Shown here piece after piece: positions 26,802-35,517 of a DNA stretch of 64,000 nucleotides. Numbering within the stretch: the stretch's first letter is position 1; every line of letters starts with the position of its first letter. The position numbers were made by a program, and so were the translations under genes. Where the stretch lies: positions 1 through 64,000 of the forward strand of contig DASVLS010000032.1 of assembly GCA_036384755.1 (NCBI GenBank). The letters run 5' to 3'. The notes under the pieces are model-generated. The model made no database searches. It saw only the letters and a program-made list of their open reading frames with translations, and was not told the origin of the DNA. The DNA comes from Trinickia sp036384755. GTDB lineage: Bacteria > Pseudomonadota > Gammaproteobacteria > Burkholderiales > Burkholderiaceae.

Positions 26802-28009
26802 GATGCGAAATCCTCGGGATGCAGCGGGGCGACAACTTGCACGTGCTCGCCGGCGCTGACGGTATGGACGCCTTGCACGACGACGCGCTCGCCGTCGTGC
26901 AGGCCCGCGACGATCTCAACCGTCCGCTCGCCGTAATTCGTGACGGTGACGGGACGCAGCGCGAGCTTGTCGGTGCCCGGTTGAACGACCCAGACGGCGG
27001 GCTTCTCGCCATCGTGAAAGAGTGCCGTGGCCGGCAGTTCGAACGGGGCCGCGCCGTTGTTCGCGCGGGCGATATCGAACTTGACCTGAGCCGTCATGCC
27101 GAGCCGTATCTCGGGGCTCGGCGCAAGCAGCGTCAGCTTGACGCGCCAGGTGCGGCTTTGCGGATCGGCGCTCGGCGCGACCTCCCGCACGCGCGCATCG
27201 AATGTCTTGCCGGGCAACGCCGGCAGCGTGACCTTCGCGATCTGACCGACGGGCAGCGAATTCAGTGCGCTCTCGGGGGCGTCGCAGGCGATATCGATGT
27301 CGCCGCTCCAATCGAGGTGATAGACGGCCTGCCCTTGCTCGACGTTCTGTCCCGTATCGGCATCCTCTGACTTGATCACGCCGTCGTGGTCAGCGATCAA
27401 AGCGGTGTAGCGCAGGTGGTCTTCGGCTAGAGCCATTTGAGCCAATGCCGAATCGCGCTGCGCGAGCGCGGTTGCATAGGCGTTCTGCGTTTGCTCGAGT
27501 TGCGCCGGCGCAATCAGATTGGCCTTCGCCTGTGCCTGATCGCGTGCGAGCTGCTGCTTTTGATAGGCGAGCTGGTGCTCCGCCGCGTCGAGCTGTGCGC
27601 GTGCGCTCGCTGCGTTGTTGCGCAGGTCGGTTGGGTCGAGCAGGGCGAGCACTTGCCCGGCTTTCACCGTATCGCCCAGGTGTACACGGCGTTCGGCGAT
27701 CTTGCCGCCTACGCGGAACGAAAGCGCCGTCGAGTAGCGCGACTCGACTTGAGCCGGCAATGAGGCGGCGTCCGGCGCAGCGTCGGCATGCACGGCGAGC
27801 GCGACGACGGGTTTCACTTCGGGGGCGACGGGTTCGCGCGTATGACAAGCCGCGAGCAGGACCGCGCCGCAAACGGCGAGGCAAAGACCCGCCCGACGGG
27901 GCAACGCCGTGGAAGACGGGCGCGACGACGACCGCGTTTCAAGACCGGGGAGTTTCACGATGTTTCCAAAGCAAGGGTTAGCGAGGGGAAAGGGGAACCG
28001 TGCATTCAT
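26798..28009 (-). CDS. RND periplasmic adaptor lipoprotein
   Basis: The 403-residue membrane-fusion protein has lipobox LLAAC near residue 54 and lipoyl segments (LSFRVGGKIAERRVHLGDTVKAG and ALIADHDGVIKSEDADTGQNVEQG). An alpha-hairpin lies between them, followed by a barrel and membrane-proximal domain. It is the first gene of the RND operon and is divergent from the TetR gene at 28122. The ATG at 28009 gives a long tail before the hydrophobic segment. A GTG near 27959, preceded by GGAA, is a plausible alternative start that would give a more normal signal peptide. Confidence 0.87.
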   Translation of the reverse strand: MNARFPFPLANPCFGNIVKLPGLETRSSSRPSSTALPRRAGLCLAVCGAVLLAACHTREPVAPEVKPVVALAVHADAAPDAASLPAQVESRYSTALSFRVGGKIAERRVHLGDTVKAGQVLALLDPTDLRNNAASARAQLDAAEHQLAYQKQQLARDQAQAKANLIAPAQLEQTQNAYATALAQRDSALAQMALAEDHLRYTALIADHDGVIKSEDADTGQNVEQGQAVYHLDWSGDIDIACDAPESALNSLPVGQIAKVTLPALPGKTFDARVREVAPSADPQSRTWRVKLTLLAPSPEIRLGMTAQVKFDIARANNGAAPFELPATALFHDGEKPAVWVVQPGTDKLALRPVTVTNYGERTVEIVAGLHDGERVVVQGVHTVSAGEHVQVVAPLHPEDFAS

Positions 28010-28067
28010 CAGGGTTTTTACTGACTAGCATCGATCTATGGTGAGATTAGAGTCGAAAGTGATAAGA

Positions 28068-28096
28068 TTGTCAATTATGACTTTTGGATCTGTGGC
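28068..28096 (+). promoter_or_regulatory. Divergent RND/TetR control region with shared operator
   Basis: TTGTCA (28068-28073) with a palindrome GTCAATTATGAC (28070-28081) is followed by TTTGGATCTGT. The region aligns with 17398-17421, the promoter of the other TetR gene, at most positions. The -10 element is weak (TGTGGC). The site lies about 60 bp from the adaptor start, so one repressor could control both directions. Confidence 0.5.
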
Positions 28097-28121
28097 GATG
28101 ACCGATAGAAAAGAGAGGGGG

Positions 28122-28802
28122 ATGCCGGTGTTGCGCGAACCCCGCGGTGCGCGGCGTAAGCGCGAGACGCGAGCCCGCCTGCTCGAAGCGGCGCTGGCTC
28201 TGGTAGCGACGAGGGGGGTGGAGCACGTGACCATCAACGAGATCACGGAGGCGGCCGATGTGGGCTTCGGGTCGTTCTACAACCACTTCGAGTCGAAAGA
28301 TGCGCTGCAAGCGGCGCTCTTCGACTGGGTGTTCGAGGAGTTCGGTGAACAGCTGGATGCGCTGGTGAGCGGACTGACCGATGCGGCGGAGGTGGTGGCC
28401 GTGGGCGTGCGGCATACGTTGATGCGCGCGCGGCGTGAGCCCGTGTGGGGGCGTTTCTTGATCCGGGAGGGTTTTTCGGAGCGGGCGCTACGAGATGGCC
28501 TGGGTCGGCGGTTGAAGCGCGACAGCGAGGCAGGTATCGCGGCCGGACGCTTTGCCGTGGCCGATCCCTTCATGTGCCATGTGTCGGTGAGCGGTATCGT
28601 CCTTGCGGCCATCGCTGCGGAACTGAGCTTTGCCGTCACCGGCCGATCCGGGGGCGAACTGCATCCGGCGCACGATCTCGGGGAGGAGCGCTTTGCAGAG
28701 CGCGCCGCGGTTGTCGTACTGCAAACGTTGGGGCTGGATCGGTCGGAGGCGCAACGTGTCGCGCGGCGGCCGTTGCCATCCGCTGCGAGCGAGCCAGATT
28801 GA
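28122..28802 (+). CDS. TetR/AcrR-family regulator B
   Basis: The 226-residue TetR repressor has the same DNA-binding segment (INEITEAADVGFGSFYNHFESKDAL) as the regulator at 17452-18210, and the two are similar throughout. I prefer the ATG at 28122 because AGAGAGGGGG precedes it and the promoter-like element ends at 28096. In-frame ATGs at 28038 and 28098 would sit within or too close to that element. Divergent from the RND pump operon, it most likely represses the pump and itself. Effector unknown. Confidence 0.85.
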   Translation: MPVLREPRGARRKRETRARLLEAALALVATRGVEHVTINEITEAADVGFGSFYNHFESKDALQAALFDWVFEEFGEQLDALVSGLTDAAEVVAVGVRHTLMRARREPVWGRFLIREGFSERALRDGLGRRLKRDSEAGIAAGRFAVADPFMCHVSVSGIVLAAIAAELSFAVTGRSGGELHPAHDLGEERFAERAAVVVLQTLGLDRSEAQRVARRPLPSAASEPD

Positions 28803-28844
28803 CGGCGCTCGCCAATCCGATGGCGGGCCCGGCGTAGAGTTACC

Positions 28845-29990
28845 TCATAGCAGGGGCGGGCGGTGCTGCGACGCGTCGTCCCGCCAGTGCACATAAAGCG
28901 CGCTTGCGAGATAGCGCCGACGTACCTCGCGCAATGCCGTCGCCAGGATGGCGCTGACGGGAAGCGCGAGCAATACGCCGAAGAAACCGAACAACTGGCC
29001 GAACGCCAGCAGCGCAAAAATCACCGCGAGCGGATGTAAGCCGATGCGCTCGCCGATGAGGCGAGGCGTCAGAAAGGCCGTCTCGAGCACTTGCCCGATC
29101 CCATAGATCAAAGCCACCGCACCGAATCCATACCAGTCGCCGAATTGGAGAAGCCCGGCGAGCAGCGCGAGCACAAGCCCCGTGGCGAAGCCGACATAAG
29201 GGATGAAGACGGCAATTCCGGTAAACAGGCCGATGGGCAAGGCGCCGCCGAAGCCGGCCAGCCCCAGCGCGATCGGATAAAACGTTGCGAGCGCAACCAT
29301 CACGAGCAATTGTCCGCGCAGATACTGGGACAACATCTGGTCCATCTCGGTCGCGAGCGCCCGAGTCTTGCCCAGCCAGGGACGAGGCACGAGGTTTTCG
29401 AGCCGCCCGAACATCTTGCTTCTGTCATAGAGCAGGTAGTACAGCACGAGCGGTACGACAACGACATTGCCCACCACGGTGACCAAAGCGCTTCCGCCCG
29501 TGCGCAGATAGCGCCACGCGGCGAGCTGGACCGATTGTCCGCCGCCTTCGAGCCGGCTCGTCAACAGATTGCGCAAGCTCGATAAATCGAACGAACCGTC
29601 GAGACCCAAGGCGGCGAGCTTCGGTTGCAACCATGCGTTGATCTTCGCGGTGAACCCCGGGATCTGCGCAGCGAGTGCCGGCAGCTCCTTCTGGACGACC
29701 GCGAACACAAGCAGCCCGAGCGAGACGACGATCGACGCGAACAAAAGCATCATGGCGAGCGCCGCGAGCGAGCGTGGGACGTGCTGACGAACGAGCCATT
29801 CGACGCCGGGCTGGAGCATGTAAGCGATCAAGCCGCCGAGCAGGAACGGAGTCAATACCGGACGCAATACCCACATCAGCATGCCCAGCCCGACAGCGAG
29901 CGCGCCCCAGATCAGTGCTTGCCGCTGATAGGCGTGTGGTCGTGGACCCGCGTGCCGGGGCTCATGGGTGACGGGGGGACTCGTCGACAT
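28845..29990 (-). CDS. AI-2E-family permease
   Basis: The protein (381 residues from the ATG at 29990) belongs to the AI-2E/UPF0118 (PerM/TqsA-like) family. Two N-terminal hydrophobic helices (ALIWGALAVGLGMLMWVL and FLLGGLIAYML) precede a central soluble loop. A C-terminal bundle follows with FIPYVGFATG, GLHPLAVIFALLAFG and FGVLLALPVSAI. Family members export small molecules or act as Na+/H+ antiporters, so the substrate cannot be named. The frame is open to 30104, but those residues are Arg-rich and unlike the family. ATG codons at 29990 and 30002 are the credible starts. It is convergent with the TetR gene. Confidence 0.85.
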   Translation of the reverse strand: MSTSPPVTHEPRHAGPRPHAYQRQALIWGALAVGLGMLMWVLRPVLTPFLLGGLIAYMLQPGVEWLVRQHVPRSLAALAMMLLFASIVVSLGLLVFAVVQKELPALAAQIPGFTAKINAWLQPKLAALGLDGSFDLSSLRNLLTSRLEGGGQSVQLAAWRYLRTGGSALVTVVGNVVVVPLVLYYLLYDRSKMFGRLENLVPRPWLGKTRALATEMDQMLSQYLRGQLLVMVALATFYPIALGLAGFGGALPIGLFTGIAVFIPYVGFATGLVLALLAGLLQFGDWYGFGAVALIYGIGQVLETAFLTPRLIGERIGLHPLAVIFALLAFGQLFGFFGVLLALPVSAILATALREVRRRYLASALYVHWRDDASQHRPPLL

Positions 29991-30471
29991 CTTGGAACAC
30001 ATCTCGGAACTCGTGCTTGGCTGCCGGAGGCTGTATCGCAGGATCGGTCGACGGCGATCATCCGGCGGTCTGTCGACTATAAATGCGATATATAACACAA
30101 ACATGATTAAATGATCAACTGTGACTGTAGTATGAGTTTTGTGCGGTGCTGGCGTCCGAAGCGAGGGCCCCCGTGAGCGGATGGCATCGTGCGAGGCCGA
30201 ATTCGATTTAGATGGTTGACAAAAGTATCAGCGATGACTTTAATGTCACTAACGGCCCGAACCATAGGTCGGACGAACAACCATAGAGACGATAGGAGCA
30301 AGCGTGGAGACAAGCGCGGATATTGGCGTTCCGGTAACGGCGGGGCAGCGCGACCGAGGTTACGTCTCGTGCGCGGCGCAGGCACTGAGGTTCTTGGACG
30401 CTTCAGGGTAATCGCATCGCTTCACATGTTGCGACCGACCTGAAACCCGATTCCACCTGGTGCTTTCCGCC
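29991..30471. other. Intergenic region between the divergent AI-2E and dioxygenase genes
   Basis: About 480 bp without a convincing gene. The part at 30080-30130 is AT-rich and includes near-palindromic TGATTAAATGATCA. TTGACA at 30213-30218 and TGACTTTAATGTCA at 30235-30248 (inverted TGAC/GTCA) could belong to the dioxygenase promoter. Small open frames of 84 and 92 codons here have no recognisable content. Confidence 0.35.
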
Positions 30472-31542
30472 ATGAAACTGACTACTGCACAGCCCTCGCG
30501 CCATCCCCATCCCACGACGAAAGCGTCGGCGTTGGCCTACCTGATCTTCGACCGTCCCGATCTCGAGCAAGCCGAGCGGTTTCTCAATGACTTCGGGCTG
30601 CGAACGGTCTCGCGCAACGAAGCGCTCTTACTGTTGCGCGGCACGGGCCCGGCACCGTTCTGCTATGTCGTTCGCCACGCGGCGAAGGCGCAGTTCGCCG
30701 GCTTCGGACTGCAGGTCGATAGCGAGGCGGAGCTGCAGGCATTGGCCAAGCTCCCCGGCGCTTCAACGGTGGAATCGTCGGACTGGCCCGGTGGCGGATA
30801 TCGCGTGGTGCTGACCGACCCGTCGGGCTTTCGCGTCGACGCCGTCTATGGCCTTCGCGAAGTCGAGCCGATACCCCATCGAAATGCGCTTCAATTCAAT
30901 TCCGTGGACGCTGCGGTACGAATCAACGAGACGCAACGGCCACCGGAGCACGCGCCGGAGGTCATCAAGCTGGGCCATGTCGTGCTCGAGTTGGTGGACT
31001 TCCAAGCGACGTGCGCGTGGTACACCCAGCACTTCGGCTTCATCCCGAGCGATGTGCAGACGCTCCCGGACGGCTCGCCCGCCGTGGCATTCATGCGATT
31101 GGACCTCGGCGATCGGCCGGCCGACCATCACACGCTCGCATTGGCGCAAGGGTTCCTTCCGAAATACAGCCATAGCGCGTTCGAATTGATCGATGCGGAT
31201 GCGGTCGGTATGGGGCAACGCGTCTTACGCGAAAAGGGCTGGACGCACGCCTGGGGTATCGGACGCCACATTCTCGGCAGCCAGGTCTTCGACTACTGGC
31301 AGGACCCCTGGGGCGACAAGCACGAGCACTACTGCGACGGCGATCTCTTTACGTCGGACGTGCCCACCGGCCTGCACGCGGTCAGCCGTGAAGCGATGGC
31401 CCAATGGGGGCCGGCGATGCCGCGCAGTTTCACCAAGCCCAAGCTCTCGCCGTCGAGCCTCGCCGCTCTCATTCGCAACCTCCGGCGTAGTCCGGATCTG
31501 ACAGTGAGCAAGCTGCTGACGCTCGCCAAAATATTCGCCTGA
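30472..31542 (+). CDS. Extradiol-type (VOC-fold) ring-cleavage dioxygenase
   Basis: The 356-residue protein has two vicinal-oxygen-chelate modules, as in 2,3-dihydroxybiphenyl and catechol 2,3-dioxygenases. The iron ligands appear to be His169 (KLGHVVLEL), His234 (KYSHSAFEL) and Glu285 (DKHEHYCDGD). Such enzymes cleave a catecholic or pyrogallolic ring next to one hydroxyl using Fe(II) and O2. An FAH-family hydrolase and an acyl-CoA ligase follow in the same direction, then an outer-membrane protein and a molybdenum hydroxylase-type enzyme, so I infer an aromatic-degradation operon. The ATG at 30472 is preferred over the GTG at 30460. The ring substrate is not known. Confidence 0.8.
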   Translation: MKLTTAQPSRHPHPTTKASALAYLIFDRPDLEQAERFLNDFGLRTVSRNEALLLLRGTGPAPFCYVVRHAAKAQFAGFGLQVDSEAELQALAKLPGASTVESSDWPGGGYRVVLTDPSGFRVDAVYGLREVEPIPHRNALQFNSVDAAVRINETQRPPEHAPEVIKLGHVVLELVDFQATCAWYTQHFGFIPSDVQTLPDGSPAVAFMRLDLGDRPADHHTLALAQGFLPKYSHSAFELIDADAVGMGQRVLREKGWTHAWGIGRHILGSQVFDYWQDPWGDKHEHYCDGDLFTSDVPTGLHAVSREAMAQWGPAMPRSFTKPKLSPSSLAALIRNLRRSPDLTVSKLLTLAKIFA

Positions 31543-31578
31543 CATTCCCGCTTCTCCGAACGATAGAGATCCGACACC

Positions 31579-32535
31579 ATGGCACTACATGTATTGCATT
31601 ACCGGCACGAAAACCACGCCAGTTGGGGCGTGGTACGAAACGGCGCCGTGACCCCCATTCCCGGCGAATTTGCAACGACGGCGCAATTCATCGCAGCCAA
31701 TCCGGTCGAGCGCCTGGTCGAACTCGACGGCCCGACGATTCCCGAGTCGGCGGTGCAATGGCTCTCGCCGATCACGACGAATCAACAGTTCATCTGCCAA
31801 GGCGCCAATTACCGGCAGCACATGATCGAATCCGGCATGGACCCGGATGCGAAAAAATTCAACATGCTCTTCACGAAGGCGACGAGCTGCATCGTCGCCG
31901 CCGATTCGCCCGTCGTGAAACCGTCGCACGTTAGATTCCTCGATTACGAAATCGAGTTGGGCCTCGTGCTCAAGAAGGACATCACGTCGGCCCGCCGAAT
32001 CACCGATGCGGACCTGCACGAGTACATCGCCGGAGCCGTCATCGTCAACGATTACTCGGCGCGCGACATCCAGATCCCGCAGATGCAGTTCTACAAGGGC
32101 AAGAGCTACCGCACGTTCGGCCCGATCGGGCCCTACCTGTGCCTCTTCGAGCGCGCGGACATCGCCAGGCTGGGCGAGCTCGAACTGACGCTGACCGTCA
32201 ATGGATCGATCCGGCAAAAGGACTCGACCGCCAATCTGGTTTATGGCCCTGCCGAAACGTTGAGCGAGATTTCCGGCGTCCATGACTTGTTCGTCGGTGA
32301 CCTGCTGTCCACCGGCACGCCGGCGGGCTGCGCGCTATCCGTCCCGTCGCCGATGAAGCAGCGTCTGGCGGCGGCGCTGTCCGAAGAAGCCAAGTGGAAG
32401 ATGTTCATGGAGATCCAGGCATCGAGGCGGGAGTACTTGCGCGCGGGCGACGTGGTCGAATCGCGTATTGCGAGCCCAGACGGATCGATCGATCTCGGCG
32501 TGCAACGCAATGAAGTGGTGGACGCAGCGTCATGA
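31579..32535 (+). CDS. Fumarylacetoacetate hydrolase-family protein
   Basis: The 318-residue member of the FAH superfamily carries the conserved metal-binding pattern: Glu residues in DYEIELGLVL and the Asp in NDYSARDIQ. The FGPIGPYL segment near the active site is also present. Family members hydrolyse or decarboxylate acylpyruvate-type ring-cleavage products, or hydrate 2-hydroxydienoates. Lying 36 bp after an extradiol dioxygenase, it most likely processes that ring-fission product. The exact reaction cannot be fixed. Its stop overlaps the ligase start in ATGA (32532-32535). Confidence 0.83.
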   Translation: MALHVLHYRHENHASWGVVRNGAVTPIPGEFATTAQFIAANPVERLVELDGPTIPESAVQWLSPITTNQQFICQGANYRQHMIESGMDPDAKKFNMLFTKATSCIVAADSPVVKPSHVRFLDYEIELGLVLKKDITSARRITDADLHEYIAGAVIVNDYSARDIQIPQMQFYKGKSYRTFGPIGPYLCLFERADIARLGELELTLTVNGSIRQKDSTANLVYGPAETLSEISGVHDLFVGDLLSTGTPAGCALSVPSPMKQRLAAALSEEAKWKMFMEIQASRREYLRAGDVVESRIASPDGSIDLGVQRNEVVDAAS

Positions 32536-34535
32536 GTACGCAAGGGATCGCGAACCGGAACGACGTCCTTGCGATCGAGGCGCAAGGGGTGCCGGAGGAT
32601 CTTCCCATCAGCACCTACGAGATGATTTGCCGTGGTGCGGCGATCGATCCGTCGGCGCCGGCGCTGTCGTTCTTCATGACCGCCGACTGCTATCGCGACG
32701 CCGAATGCTGGACTTACGGCGAATTGGTTCGAGACATCACCCGAACCGCGAATGCCTTCACTCGGCTAGGGGCAACATCCCAATCCGTGATCGCATACGT
32801 ATTGCCGAACTTACCCGAAACACATTTCGTCATTTGGGGCGGACAAGCGGCGGGCATTACGTTCGCTGTTAACCCACTGCTCGAAGGCGAAGCGATCGCC
32901 GACCTGCTGAACGCCGCCGGGGCAACCATACTCGTTACGCTTGCACCGTTTCCGGGAACCGACCTCTGGCAAAAGGTGCACTCCGTCTTGCACCGGCTGC
33001 CGGCACTCGCGCACCTCGTCTTGGTCAACCTGGCCGATCGCATGCCAGGGCAATCGAAATTCACTGCGCGCATGCTCGCCCGCGGCGAAGTAAGCCGGCT
33101 GCACGGGGAGGGCGGATTGCGCGCGGCCGTCCCTGCCGGGATCGGGTTGCACGACTTCGCCGGCATCATCGAGCGCGAATCCGGCACAGCGCTGCTGAAC
33201 AACCGTCGTTTCGCTCGCGACGACCCATCCTCGTTTTTCGGCACCGGCGGAACGACGGGGCTGCCAAAGATTGCAATGCGTCGGCATGGTAACGAAGTGG
33301 CCAATGCGTGGAGTACGTCGCATTTTTTTGGCGAGGGCATGGGCCCCGGCAAGACGTTTTTTTGCGGGCTTCCCCTGTTTCATGTGAATGCCGTCATGGC
33401 GACGGGGCTCCTGCCTTTTTCCAAGGGCGCGCATGTCGTGCTCGGCACACCGCAAGGCTATCGCGGCGAGGGGGTCATCAAGCACTTCTGGGAAATCATT
33501 GAGCGACACCGTATCAACTTTTTCAGCGGTGTCCCGACGCTCTATGCTGCGCTGCTCGACGTGCCCATCGATGAGTGCGATATCAGTTCGCTCGAATACG
33601 GTCTATGCGGCGCTGCCCCGATGCCCGTCGAAGTGTTCCGTGGGTTTCAGGAACGCACCGGTATCCGCATTCTCGAAGCCTACGGCCTTACGGAGGGGAC
33701 ATGCGTGAGCAGCGTGAATCCGCCGACCGGAGAGCGACGCATTGGGTCGATCGGCCTTCGGGTTCCAGGGCAGGAGATGAAGGCCGTGGTGCTCGATGCG
33801 GATGGCCGCTACGTGCGTGACTGCGAACCCGATGAAGCCGGCCTGCTGCTTATCTCAGGCTGCAACGTCTTTGCCGGATACGTGCAGCCTCAGCATAACG
33901 AAGGCATTTGGATCGAGCTTGGCGATGGCAAGCGTTGGTTCAATACGGGCGACCTGGGCCGGTGCGACGCGGACGGCTATTTCTGGCTGACCGGCCGCAA
34001 GAAGGATTTGATCATCAGGGGCGGCCACAATATCGATCCGGCAACGATCGAGGGGCCGTTGCATCGCCACCCCGCGGTGCAGATGGCCGCGGCGATCGGG
34101 CGTCCCGACGCGCACGCCGGGGAACTGCCGATCGCTTACGTCCAACTGAAGCCGGGTGCAACAGCGTCCGAAAGCGAGCTCGCGGAATTCGTCAGGAGCG
34201 AGATCGGCGAACGGGCGGCGCTGCCGAAACGTATCCGGATCGTCGAGACGATGCCGCTCACTGGCGTCGGCAAGCTGTTCAAGCCCGAGCTCAAGCGCCG
34301 CGAGACGGTGGACGCACTGCTTTCCGCGCTAACGGAAGCGGGGATCGAAGGGGCATTCGTGGTTGCCGACCAGGATCCTTCGCGTGGCACTGTGCTGCGC
34401 GTCGAGTTGCCCGACTGCGAATTGGAGGCAACGGCGGCTGCGGTGCTTGGCCGGTTTCCCTTCGCGTTTTCGATCGTTGCGGCGCCGGCAGGCGGCGATG
34501 ATACGCGCGTGGGACCTGAATCGTTGCGGTCGTAA
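32532..34535 (+). CDS. AMP-dependent acyl-CoA synthetase
   Basis: The 667-residue ANL-superfamily ligase has P-loop FGTGGTTGLPK, the A5-type motif AYGLTEGT and the hinge region FNTGDLGRCDADGYFWLTGRKKD. The catalytic Lys lies in GVGKLFKPEL. It activates a carboxylate as an acyl-adenylate and then a CoA thioester. The C-terminus is about 80 residues longer than the catalytic Lys requires. Translational coupling to the FAH gene places it in the ring-cleavage operon. It may activate either the starting aromatic or alicyclic acid or a ring-cleavage product. Confidence 0.85.
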   Translation: MSTQGIANRNDVLAIEAQGVPEDLPISTYEMICRGAAIDPSAPALSFFMTADCYRDAECWTYGELVRDITRTANAFTRLGATSQSVIAYVLPNLPETHFVIWGGQAAGITFAVNPLLEGEAIADLLNAAGATILVTLAPFPGTDLWQKVHSVLHRLPALAHLVLVNLADRMPGQSKFTARMLARGEVSRLHGEGGLRAAVPAGIGLHDFAGIIERESGTALLNNRRFARDDPSSFFGTGGTTGLPKIAMRRHGNEVANAWSTSHFFGEGMGPGKTFFCGLPLFHVNAVMATGLLPFSKGAHVVLGTPQGYRGEGVIKHFWEIIERHRINFFSGVPTLYAALLDVPIDECDISSLEYGLCGAAPMPVEVFRGFQERTGIRILEAYGLTEGTCVSSVNPPTGERRIGSIGLRVPGQEMKAVVLDADGRYVRDCEPDEAGLLLISGCNVFAGYVQPQHNEGIWIELGDGKRWFNTGDLGRCDADGYFWLTGRKKDLIIRGGHNIDPATIEGPLHRHPAVQMAAAIGRPDAHAGELPIAYVQLKPGATASESELAEFVRSEIGERAALPKRIRIVETMPLTGVGKLFKPELKRRETVDALLSALTEAGIEGAFVVADQDPSRGTVLRVELPDCELEATAAAVLGRFPFAFSIVAAPAGGDDTRVGPESLRS

Positions 34536-34702
34536 GCGGTGCGCGAGGCGTCTTCCGATCCGCACAGGAACGGGTGGCGGTTGGCTCGCTCGGGGTGATT
34601 CGAACGAGCCGCCCGCGAAACTGAGCTACGGCAGGCGCATCGTGCTGTAGCGCCGATGCGAATCCATATCGTTGCGTCTCGTGCATTAAATTAGGAGTAC
34701 TA

Positions 34703-34735
34703 ATGGAAATAAAAAGAAAGCGTTCTATTCGATAA
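34703..34735 (+). CDS. Possible 10-codon leader peptide
   Basis: ATG at 34703 opens a frame MEIKRKRSIR and stop, with AGGAG at 34694-34698, a well-placed ribosome site. It ends 26 bp before the porin gene. The local sequence is AT-rich, unlike the neighbouring genes. It could be a leader that tunes translation of the porin message, or simply chance. No attenuator hairpin is obvious. Confidence 0.3.
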   Translation: MEIKRKRSIR

Positions 34736-34761
34736 CTATTCGATATTCCGAAGGAGGAGAC

Positions 34762-35502
34762 ATGAAGCATTACAAACGAGCCACCCGCGCCCTGGGCATG
34801 GCTGTGTGCGTGGGATCGGTCATGCTGGGCCAACAAGCAATGGCTCAGTCGGCCGATAGCACGACGCTGTCGGTCGGTTGGCTGCACGTGGCGCCGCAAG
34901 GCAACGCAACGCCGTTGATTGTGGAAAGCGTGGGCGGTGTCATGGTCAACAACGAGATGACCGGCAGCGGGGCGCATGCGACATCGACCGATACGATCGG
35001 TATAACGACTGAGTACTACGTCACGGACAACATTGGAGCGGCGCTGCTTTTTGGTCTGCCCTTGAAAGTGAATCTGGTGGGAGATGGGACGTTGCAGCAG
35101 TACGGCACCCTGGGCTCGACCAGACCGATGCCGCCCGCGCTGGTTTTTCGATACCACCTGTTTTCTGCCGCTGCAAAATTCCGCCCGTTCATCGGGTTAG
35201 GGGTGAATTACACGTGGTTCACCCAGGTGAGGGCGACCAACAGCCAGTTCATTACCGACAGTGTTGGTCCCGGCGGTTCGGTGCATGCGACGCTCAGCTC
35301 TTCGTGGAACCCCGTGTTCGAAGTGGGAGCGAACTACGCGATCAGCAAGCACTGGTCTGTCGGCGCGACGCTCAATTACATCCCGGTGAAAACGAATCTG
35401 ACGTTATACGGGCAGACGGCAACAGGAACGCAGATCGTTTCCAAATCGACGCTGCGTCTCTATCCGCTCAGCGCGTTCCTGAACGTCGCCTACACGTTTT
35501 GA
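34762..35502 (+). CDS. OmpW-family outer-membrane protein
   Basis: The 246-residue protein has a signal peptide ending at QQAMA-QS and the eight-stranded barrel pattern of OmpW. Features include LSVGWLHVAPQG near the N-terminus, TEYYVTDNIGAALLFGLPLKVNLVG, RPFIGLGVNYTWF and the terminal aromatic (YTF). OmpW-like barrels admit hydrophobic compounds, and such genes often accompany aromatic-degradation enzymes. AAGGAGGAGA at 34751-34760 is a near-perfect ribosome binding site, implying strong translation. It sits between the ring-cleavage genes and the molybdenum enzyme, so substrate uptake is the likely job. Confidence 0.85.
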   Translation: MKHYKRATRALGMAVCVGSVMLGQQAMAQSADSTTLSVGWLHVAPQGNATPLIVESVGGVMVNNEMTGSGAHATSTDTIGITTEYYVTDNIGAALLFGLPLKVNLVGDGTLQQYGTLGSTRPMPPALVFRYHLFSAAAKFRPFIGLGVNYTWFTQVRATNSQFITDSVGPGGSVHATLSSSWNPVFEVGANYAISKHWSVGATLNYIPVKTNLTLYGQTATGTQIVSKSTLRLYPLSAFLNVAYTF

Positions 35503-35517
35503 TGTCTGCTGGACTGA

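Noticed and set aside
23637..26936. 1099-codon plus-strand open frame opposite the RND permease
   Set aside because: Arg/His/Glu-rich shadow of the permease gene, which has all RND signatures on the other strand.
30107..30443. Small overlapping open frames (92 codons minus, 84 codons plus)
   Set aside because: No ribosome site, Arg-rich composition and no recognisable motif; more likely promoter DNA of the divergent genes.
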